Source: Bacteroidia bacterium (GTDB lineage Bacteria > Bacteroidota > Bacteroidia > Bacteroidales > UBA12481). Taken from it: a stretch of DNA of 6,095 bases. The notes below the pieces were generated by a model. It did no database searches, was not told where the DNA came from, and saw nothing but the letters and a program-made list of their open reading frames with translations. A program made the translations under genes and the position numbers. The first letter of the stretch is position 1, and every line of letters starts with the position of its first letter. The stretch is taken from positions 1 to 6,095 of the forward strand of contig JAPLDV010000485.1 in the NCBI GenBank assembly GCA_026391235.1, read 5' to 3'. Positions 1 through 5,033 of the stretch are shown here, one piece after another.

Positions 1-436
1 AGAAGGCGGAATGGGGCATATCTATGCCGATTCGGTTTGTACTGATTTTGAGGTGAAAGGCATGTTCAGGATTACTGAGCAAGGTGCTAAAAGCAACAGC
101 GGTTTCTATTTCCGCGCCAATCCGCCGGCCGACAATCCCGATGGTTTCCCGCGTGGATATGAAGCGCAGATCTGTCATAATCAGGATGCTTATACCGGCT
201 GGTTGTGGAAACCCGGAACGCCTACCGGAAAAGCAACTGAATTGTTAACCAAAGATGGCGAATGGTTCGAATACCTCATCAAAGTAGTTGGAGGACATAT
301 TGAGTTCCGGATCAATAACAAGCTCGTAATGACCTATGATGATGATGAATACAAGTCGGGTCATTTCGCCATCCAGGGCCATAATCCGGGAATGAAAATA
401 GAAGCGAAAAATTTGTATTATCGGAACCTGCAATGA
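1..436 (+). CDS. DUF1080 / 3-keto-disaccharide hydrolase-type protein, C-terminal part (5' end outside window)
   Basis: The reading frame is open from base 2 to the TGA at 434-436. The ATG at 11 is internal, because the frame continues upstream (Glu-Gly-Gly before it) and a DUF1080 domain normally has about 50 more residues plus a signal peptide before this point. Counting from that Met, visible family landmarks are Asn-Ser-Gly at 29-31 followed by FYFRA, GYEAQI at 49-54, GEWFEY at 83-88, the INNK turn at 101-104 and GHFAIQGH at 117-124, ending in an NLYYRNL strand. These are the strands of the concanavalin-like beta sandwich of the family. Members are annotated as 3-keto-disaccharide hydrolases that act on glycosides oxidised at C3, usually in the periplasm and often near Gfo/Idh/MocA oxidoreductases, one of which lies at 1859-3058. 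Family assignment is firm. The substrate is not visible. The gene converges on the S41-like gene with 5 bp between stop codons. Confidence 0.88.
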   Translation, partial: EGGMGHIYADSVCTDFEVKGMFRITEQGAKSNSGFYFRANPPADNPDGFPRGYEAQICHNQDAYTGWLWKPGTPTGKATELLTKDGEWFEYLIKVVGGHIEFRINNKLVMTYDDDEYKSGHFAIQGHNPGMKIEAKNLYYRNLQ

Positions 437-461
437 TCAGACTATCTGTTTACTGCAGGTT
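425..461. terminator. Palindromic hairpin spanning two convergent stop codons; candidate bidirectional terminator
   Basis: AACCTGCA (425-432) is perfectly complementary to TGCAGGTT (454-461). Inside, the symmetry continues about the centre at 443: 434/452 and 436/450 pair, 435/451 is a G-T wobble on the plus strand, and CAGA (438-441) pairs with TCTG (445-448). This leaves a three-base loop at 442-444. The TGA of the DUF1080 gene (434-436) lies in the left arm, and the minus-strand TAG of the S41-like gene is exactly the loop. No T-tract follows directly on either strand, although the minus strand has an A/T-rich run about 15 bases beyond. Rho-independent termination is therefore inferred from position and symmetry, not from a classical signature. 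Confidence 0.4.
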
Positions 462-1776
462 GGGTTAATGCGTACTTCAAGGCATCTTCTCCGGATACAG
501 TGATATCAGGTTCAATGCCAATCTTATTCAGGCTTTTGCCCCCGAAGGTATAATAATCGGAAACCGGTAAAATAAGGTCAAATTCATCATTGATCAATAT
601 GTGCTCATCCAGGATGGTTGCACCTGATGTTTTTTGCCCGATTATTGTAGCGATCTTATTGTTTTTCAGCACATAAACCAGTGCTTCCGATACATTTGAT
701 GTTTTCGAATCGGCTAAAACGTATACCTTTCCCTTATACGATTTCCCCTGCGGAACGATATTCAGGTAACGGCCCGGCTCTTTGTACAATTCTCCCGCGT
801 TGTTTTTTGTGTCGTTAAAATCTTTAAACAATTTCTTGTAATCCTCACCCTTGGGGATCATGCTATTGCTGTCAAACCATTTCCGCGTCAAATAGACTCC
901 GGCATTAAAGGCTTTATCCGAAAGATAATTTAACAAAATAGCTGCCACACCCGGGCTAATTTTGTTATTTCCACGCAGGTCGATAATCAGGTTGGTGTAG
1001 CGCTTTTTATCAACGATTACAGCAATACTGTCCATCTCCTTCTGATTTGCCGGCAGGGAATTCGCATTAAGAACGGCGGTATTGGTTTTTACTTCCCTGA
1101 TACTTGCCGGATTTCTTCTACCGGTTGATCTATTGTTTGGCCTTGTTTTACTTATTTGAAAGGGTGAAAACGGAAGTTTCTTACCAATCCAAAAAAATGC
1201 TGCCGCAAGTTCATAATCGTCTGAAATCTTTGACTTCAATTCGTTGATCTTTATTCTGAAATCCAGCCATTCATCCGACTTAAGCCATTCGGAATTAAAA
1301 AGGTTTTTTTCAGTTAGAGAAAATGCCGAGTTGATAATAAGCGGATAATCTTTAATGGGTTTGCTATCTGGCATTTTTATACCGGTCAACGGGCGCGGCC
1401 TGTTTCTATTGTCAATGTATTTGCCTTTAAAATGGATGTCGGCAATGGCAGCAGAAAAGGGGTACTGTTTATCGAAATAATTGAAGGTGCCGGTTAACAA
1501 CAGGCTGTCATTTTTACTTTGAGTTTTTCCCTCGATATAAACAATCTCGGCATATTTAAGCTTCCCGGCTACATTTGCCAAAGTATATGTAAAGGATCCT
1601 GCAATATCTTTCAGTGCATTTTTTCTGGTGTATCCTTTAAACGTTTTTTGCTGATTATCCAAAACAATAGTCAGCAGAATCTCATCACCATATTCATTCT
1701 CGATTTTCCAGAATGACTGGGAAAATAAATCTGTTGATATTAATACAAAAATGGCAAGTAAAAAGATTCTATTCAT
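442..1776 (-). CDS. Secreted S41-family peptidase-like protein, probable pseudo-protease
   Basis: The 444-residue protein starts with a classical signal peptide (about 1-19, hydrophobic core FLLAIFVLI, likely cleavage before Gln20), placing it in the periplasm or envelope. Residues about 22-120 form a strand-rich domain I do not recognise, followed by a linker and charged helical segment to about 225. The C-terminal part has tail-specific protease (S41) landmarks: NLIIDLRGN at 262-270, VYVLADSKTSNVSEA at 351-365, IIGQKTSG at 378-385 and GIEPDITV at 420-427. In active S41 enzymes the nucleophile is the Ser of a T-x-S-A-x-E motif; here that place is Asn361 (T359 S360 N361 V362 S363 E364). The Lys found in CtpA/Prc-type enzymes (TFGKG) is replaced by Ala386, and no PDZ domain is evident. 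Catalysis is therefore doubtful and a binding or scaffold role is possible. The gene is the last of three minus-strand genes, 82 bp after the Gfo gene. It is visibly AT-richer than that gene. Confidence 0.75.
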   Translation of the reverse strand: MNRIFLLAIFVLISTDLFSQSFWKIENEYGDEILLTIVLDNQQKTFKGYTRKNALKDIAGSFTYTLANVAGKLKYAEIVYIEGKTQSKNDSLLLTGTFNYFDKQYPFSAAIADIHFKGKYIDNRNRPRPLTGIKMPDSKPIKDYPLIINSAFSLTEKNLFNSEWLKSDEWLDFRIKINELKSKISDDYELAAAFFWIGKKLPFSPFQISKTRPNNRSTGRRNPASIREVKTNTAVLNANSLPANQKEMDSIAVIVDKKRYTNLIIDLRGNNKISPGVAAILLNYLSDKAFNAGVYLTRKWFDSNSMIPKGEDYKKLFKDFNDTKNNAGELYKEPGRYLNIVPQGKSYKGKVYVLADSKTSNVSEALVYVLKNNKIATIIGQKTSGATILDEHILINDEFDLILPVSDYYTFGGKSLNKIGIEPDITVSGEDALKYALTQPAVNR

Positions 1777-1830
1777 AAGATCTGCATAGGGTTAGTACGT
1801 TACATTAACTCTGGAATTCAGTTGCAAAAC

Positions 1831-1846
1831 AGATATAAAAATATCT
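1831..1846 (-). terminator. Small AT-rich hairpin downstream of the Gfo/Idh/MocA gene, weak terminator candidate
   Basis: Read on the minus strand, AGATAT and ATATCT form a perfect 6-bp stem around a TTTT loop, followed at once by GTTTTG. It begins 12 bp after the stop codon of the 1859-3058 gene. The stem has one G-C pair, so it would be weak. It could also be chance symmetry in an AT-rich leader of the S41-like gene. Confidence 0.25.
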
Positions 1847-1858
1847 TATTCAGTCAGG

Positions 1859-3058
1859 TTAAAATTTGTATTGCGGAATTTTCATCAGTTCCCCGTCTTT
1901 TAATGCGGATTCATGAGCAACAAGGCCCGAAACCGTCAGGTTGAGCGCTATGGCTACATCAACCAACGGTTTGCGGTCCTGAATAATAGCGCTGATAAAT
2001 TCGTTGGTCAGGTGACCGTGGGAACCGCCATGTCCGCCTGCCGAAACGCCGGGAGGTAGCGGAGGGCGGAGCAAACCGGGAAGCGATTTTTCAAGTCCTT
2101 CGTACTTCCCGTAAAATGAGCCTTTCTGCCCCCGGATTCGACCTCTTTCTCCACCATCGCCAGGTGTATCCCAACTGACACCCATTCGCGACATACCCCC
2201 GTCGCCGGTTCGAAAAAGAGCAATTTCGGTTCCGAACGGATTTCTATAACGGTTATTTGCCGGTTTTAAATGGTCGATCATGCTCGGCATCCCAAAACAG
2301 GAGACTTCGGTAAAACTGCCGCCGGTTACGCCAATTTCGTACGCATTGGAATGGGTCGGGTACCACTGCGGAGGCAGGCCCACGCGCCAATTCATATAGG
2401 AGGGCAACGGTTCAGGCATATAATGATAATACTCGCCCTCGGAGTAAATGAGTTTGCCCAAACCGCCGGATCTGTATATCTGGCGCATGGCATAAAGGTC
2501 TTCATGAAAGCAGGAAGTTTCGAACATCATATATTTCAGACCGCTGGTTTTCACGGCCTCGAAAAGGTTGTCCGCATCTTCCAGCGATCCGAATACGGCC
2601 GGCACTGCCGAGGCCACGTGTTTTCCATGCCTGAGAGCTTCTATTGCGTGCCTTGCGTGACTGGGTGCATCTGTTGCAATAAAAACCGCCTCAATAGTAT
2701 CGTCTTTGACAAGTTCTTCCAACGAAGGGTAAGTTTTCGAGCAACGGCATGCCTTTGCAAGTGCTGCGCAACGATCAGGAATAAGGTCACTTACGGCCAC
2801 GACCTCCACATTCGGGTGATTCTGGAAATCAAACGCAGCTCCGAACTGGCAATAACCGTATCCGGCAATGCCCACGCGAACCTTTCGATCCGAAATGGGC
2901 ACCCAGCCTTTGGAAAGGTCAGGGCTTTCCGGAGTTGTTTCGAATCCCTGGATAACCGCTTTCTTCCCGGTAGCACAGGATACGGTAAGGGCTGCGGCTC
3001 CTATGGAGGCTGTCCGCAAAAACGACCTGCGCGATGATTTGATTATTTCGGATTTCAT
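1859..3058 (-). CDS. Tat-exported Gfo/Idh/MocA family protein, possibly GH109-like
   Basis: The 399-residue protein has a twin-arginine signal (SSRRSFLR at 8-15, then a hydrophobic stretch to about 27). Cys28 in LTVSC may be a lipidation site, but Thr at -3 is not the usual residue. A Rossmann domain follows: GIAGYG at 63-68, the acidic end of strand 2 at Asp91, and the ATDAPSH segment at 128-134. The family usually has Glu-Lys-Pro after GKHV; here GKHVAS is followed by Ala151-Val152-Pro153, so the catalytic lysine is absent. The usual D-x-G-x-H motif of the second domain is also not recognisable (EVSCFG at 251-256). A YPTH motif at 233-236 resembles GH109 NAD-dependent alpha-N-acetylgalactosaminidases, which also export through Tat. 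A glycine- and histidine-rich loop at 341-349 precedes the C-terminal helices. Likely role: NAD-dependent glycoside oxidation or hydrolysis in the periplasm, perhaps with the DUF1080 protein. Fold and export are secure, the reaction is not. The Met at 3058 fits the Tat n-region. Confidence 0.88.
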   Translation of the reverse strand: MKSEIIKSSRRSFLRTASIGAAALTVSCATGKKAVIQGFETTPESPDLSKGWVPISDRKVRVGIAGYGYCQFGAAFDFQNHPNVEVVAVSDLIPDRCAALAKACRCSKTYPSLEELVKDDTIEAVFIATDAPSHARHAIEALRHGKHVASAVPAVFGSLEDADNLFEAVKTSGLKYMMFETSCFHEDLYAMRQIYRSGGLGKLIYSEGEYYHYMPEPLPSYMNWRVGLPPQWYPTHSNAYEIGVTGGSFTEVSCFGMPSMIDHLKPANNRYRNPFGTEIALFRTGDGGMSRMGVSWDTPGDGGERGRIRGQKGSFYGKYEGLEKSLPGLLRPPLPPGVSAGGHGGSHGHLTNEFISAIIQDRKPLVDVAIALNLTVSGLVAHESALKDGELMKIPQYKF

Positions 3059-3139
3059 AACAATGGAATTAACAATTTTGGTTTGAAGATAATTTATTAA
3101 TCATATCATTACCGCTCAGGCAAACAAATATAGAAATTG

Positions 3140-3202
3140 GAACGCAGATGACGCGGATCCTGGAGGAACGCTGATTTTCGCGGATCATTTTAATCCGCGT
3201 TC
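3140..3202. repeat. Intergenic repeat cluster of CGCNGAT units with inverted copy
   Basis: Between the GH31 stop and the Gfo start, the heptamer CGCNGAT occurs four times in direct orientation (3143-3149, 3152-3158, 3169-3175, 3179-3185) and once inverted as ATCCGCG (3193-3199). The last direct copy and the inverted copy form a perfect 7-bp stem with a 7-base loop. The outer ends GAACGC (3140-3145) and GCGTTC (3197-3202) are also inverted complements. Segments 3141-3159 and 3167-3186 are near-identical direct repeats with one indel. From memory, intergenic repeats built from similar CGCGGAT/ATCCGCG units recur in many Bacteroidota genomes, which makes a dispersed element likely. With one copy in the window this cannot be shown here. 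No T-tract follows the hairpin, so I do not call it a terminator. Confidence 0.6.
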
Positions 3203-3223
3203 TAACCCTCAATTAAAAGTCAT

Positions 3224-4906
3224 TTATTTAGTTATCGTGTATTTACCTGCACTGTAATTGCGGGTTCTGATAACCAGCTTATTTAGTTTCTCATCAAACT
3301 GGTAGTCCACTGTATCTTTAAGAATTGCATCATCCAGTTCAACTTTTATAGGCTTCGCGGCCAGGTTAATATTCAGGATGTGTGATTTTTGAATACCTCC
3401 CATCGAGATTTTAATTCGTTCAGGATCCTCTTCCACTGATACCGATGTACTTCCGCTTTTATCCGGATGATGAACAGTAAATTCATTTTTACCATCCGGA
3501 TAGATCAGCATAGTTAAATATCCTTCTGAGTTTCTATCCCCGATACCGGTATAGTCGCGCTTGATATCCATCGGCACAATAGCTCCGTCGCGGATATACA
3601 CAGGATATTGATCAAGCGGGAACTCGCGTTCAAATGAAATCGGACCTTGAATAACTTCCTTATCATTAAAGAAATACCTCCATTTCCCTTTTGGTAGCGT
3701 AATTTTAGTCGTCAACTGATCTTTGTAAATGGGAGCTACAAGAAAATGGTCGCCGAAAAGATAGTGATACTTGCCTTTTACCGGTCGCTGCAGCAGGGTC
3801 CCTCCATTATGTGCCTCAACCACATAGGTATACATATAGGGGATCAACTCAGTATGCAGCCATGAGAATTTCCGTATTATTTCCAGTTCCTGCCGTGATC
3901 GTTTCCACAAAGCCCTTTCACCATGGCCGCCATTGAGAAATAATCCGCAAAATGCAGAAAACTGTGCCCACCGGATATAAAGGCGGGGTGGGATTACGCT
4001 TCCGGAGAAACCGGCCACATCGGAGCCAATAATGTTGTATCCGACTTTGGCACTTGCCATTATATTTTTGATTGCCAGTTCAATCCCATCGTTGGATTCC
4101 CAGGTGTGTTTCTGATCTCCTACCCAGGTTACCGGGGCAGCATCTATCGGAGCAAATCCTTCGGGATGGTATCCGCGGTCAATCGCCCGCGCCAGCGTAA
4201 CGAATTCCGGATTCTGCGTGAGTCCGTGCAAATATTCGCCCCGATAATAATGGTCCATGTAAGTGCGCGTGGTCATCAATCCTTCGGAAGTTGTTTTATA
4301 GAAAAGCGGAACAGGACCGGCCAACGTATAGAAAAGTGTGGCTGTGCCATCCAGTTTCCAACCATCGATGCCATACCCGAAAACCTTTTGTTGTAACCCG
4401 CGCCACCATTTAATAGCATCAGGATTTGTATAGTCGATAAAACCGCCTTTCCCTTTCCACCATTTTATCTGATCTCCTTTACCTGCCAGATAGCCATTTG
4501 CGCGGGCCTTATTGACCATTGTGGTCATCCAAAGCACTACCCGGTATCCTTTGTCCTGCAAATTGCCGAACCATGCTTCCGGTTTTGGATAACGGGTTGT
4601 ATCTACCACAAAATCATTATAAATCGTACTCCAGGGACTATCCAGCAAAATGGTGCGCACCGGAATATCATTTACAGCATAACCTTCGAGCAGGGTATCC
4701 ACCCGCCGCGCAGTGTTGGAATCATCCTCCCAAAGCCAGCATTCCAATGCCCAGGCCGGAGTCAGGGGAGGGTTCCCGTGTCGTTTCGCATTAAACGGAA
4801 CTCCGCGAAAAGGGAATGCAAAGCCGAAATAGTAAATCAGCGACAAGATGGGGACGATTAACAGTATGTATTTTAATATTTTCCTTGTTCGTGCTGACTT
4901 TTTCAT
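3224..4906 (-). CDS. Membrane-anchored glycoside hydrolase family 31 (alpha-glycosidase type)
   Basis: The 560-residue protein begins with a basic stretch and one hydrophobic segment (about 10-31) that should act as an uncleaved signal anchor, leaving the enzyme in the periplasm. The (beta/alpha)8 barrel starts almost at once (PPLTPAWALE at 46-55). Landmarks are IPVRTILLD at 81-89, GFIDYTNPDAIKWW at 155-168, GIDGWKLDG at 179-187 with Asp186 as nucleophile, TWVGD at 260-264 with Asp264 as acid/base, GSDVAGF at 294-300, and RWAQFSAF at 312-319 followed by the NGGHGE loop. The family's C-terminal strands follow: YLFGDHFLVAP at 382-391, LPKGKWRYFF at 404-413, YPVYIRDGAIVP at 434-445. Residues 451-560 are a distal beta domain. 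Both catalytic acids are present, so it should be active by the retaining GH31 mechanism on an alpha-glycoside. The long N-terminal beta-sandwich common in the family is missing. Substrate cannot be read from the sequence. It is first of the three minus-strand genes and divergent from the ceramidase-like gene. Confidence 0.92.
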   Translation of the reverse strand: MKKSARTRKILKYILLIVPILSLIYYFGFAFPFRGVPFNAKRHGNPPLTPAWALECWLWEDDSNTARRVDTLLEGYAVNDIPVRTILLDSPWSTIYNDFVVDTTRYPKPEAWFGNLQDKGYRVVLWMTTMVNKARANGYLAGKGDQIKWWKGKGGFIDYTNPDAIKWWRGLQQKVFGYGIDGWKLDGTATLFYTLAGPVPLFYKTTSEGLMTTRTYMDHYYRGEYLHGLTQNPEFVTLARAIDRGYHPEGFAPIDAAPVTWVGDQKHTWESNDGIELAIKNIMASAKVGYNIIGSDVAGFSGSVIPPRLYIRWAQFSAFCGLFLNGGHGERALWKRSRQELEIIRKFSWLHTELIPYMYTYVVEAHNGGTLLQRPVKGKYHYLFGDHFLVAPIYKDQLTTKITLPKGKWRYFFNDKEVIQGPISFEREFPLDQYPVYIRDGAIVPMDIKRDYTGIGDRNSEGYLTMLIYPDGKNEFTVHHPDKSGSTSVSVEEDPERIKISMGGIQKSHILNINLAAKPIKVELDDAILKDTVDYQFDEKLNKLVIRTRNYSAGKYTITK

Positions 4907-4942
4907 GAGCTAGTTGATGATCGGTTATATTAAATGCTCTGT

Positions 4943-4954
4943 CCGTTTAAACGG
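4943..4954. promoter_or_regulatory. Palindrome CCGTTTAAACGG, candidate operator half of a pair
   Basis: This is a perfect 12-bp palindrome around the GTTTAAAC core at 4945-4952. The core recurs at 4980-4987, with 35 bp between centres, or somewhat over three helical turns. CTCTG lies just before both copies. Its position about 37 bp upstream of the GH31 start suggests a binding site for a dimeric regulator. This is inferred only from symmetry, repetition and position. Confidence 0.35.
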
Positions 4955-4978
4955 GGGCAATACATACAGGGTATACTC

Positions 4979-4988
4979 TGTTTAAACA
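4979..4988. promoter_or_regulatory. Palindrome TGTTTAAACA, second candidate operator
   Basis: This perfect 10-bp palindrome carries the same GTTTAAAC core as the site at 4943-4954 and lies about 45 bp before the ceramidase-like start codon. Between the two sites is an imperfect 12-bp palindrome centred on GTATAC (4968-4979, one mismatched pair). Two matching sites in a divergent promoter region could coordinate both genes. No regulator gene is visible in the window. Confidence 0.35.
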
Positions 4989-5033
4989 TCGAAATTATAA
5001 TTTTTCCATATCTTGTTCTCATAATAATTTGTT

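Larger units (their letters stand above)
4907..5033. promoter_or_regulatory. Divergent intergenic region between GH31 and ceramidase-like genes
   Basis: These 127 bp separate two divergent start codons (minus-strand ATG at 4904-4906, plus-strand ATG at 5034-5036) and must contain the promoter of at least one of them. The region is AT-rich near the plus-strand start, with no Shine-Dalgarno sequence before either start, as is usual in Bacteroidota. I found no convincing match to the Bacteroidota -7 element TAnnTTTG on either strand. The palindromes listed separately are its most distinctive content. Confidence 0.55.

Noticed and set aside
11..13. ATG at 11 as start of the DUF1080 gene
   Set aside because: The frame is open upstream to the window edge, and starting here would remove the first strands of the domain and the signal peptide.
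2270..3037. 255-codon plus-strand open frame opposite the Gfo/Idh/MocA gene
   Set aside because: It lies wholly antisense to a gene with clear family motifs, and its translation shows no domain or export signal. It is a shadow of the GC-richer coding strand.
3179..3199. CGCGGAT/ATCCGCG hairpin as an intrinsic terminator of the GH31 gene
   Set aside because: No T-tract follows on the minus strand, and the hairpin is part of a larger repeat cluster, so a repeat element explains it better.
4106..4794. Two plus-strand open frames (4106-4396, 4519-4794) opposite the GH31 gene
   Set aside because: Both are antisense to the conserved GH31 catalytic barrel, are short, and have no recognisable protein features.
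4996..5001. TATAAT hexamer before the ceramidase-like gene
   Set aside because: No -35 element lies at a suitable distance, and Bacteroidota housekeeping promoters use a different consensus. It is likely chance in an AT-rich stretch.
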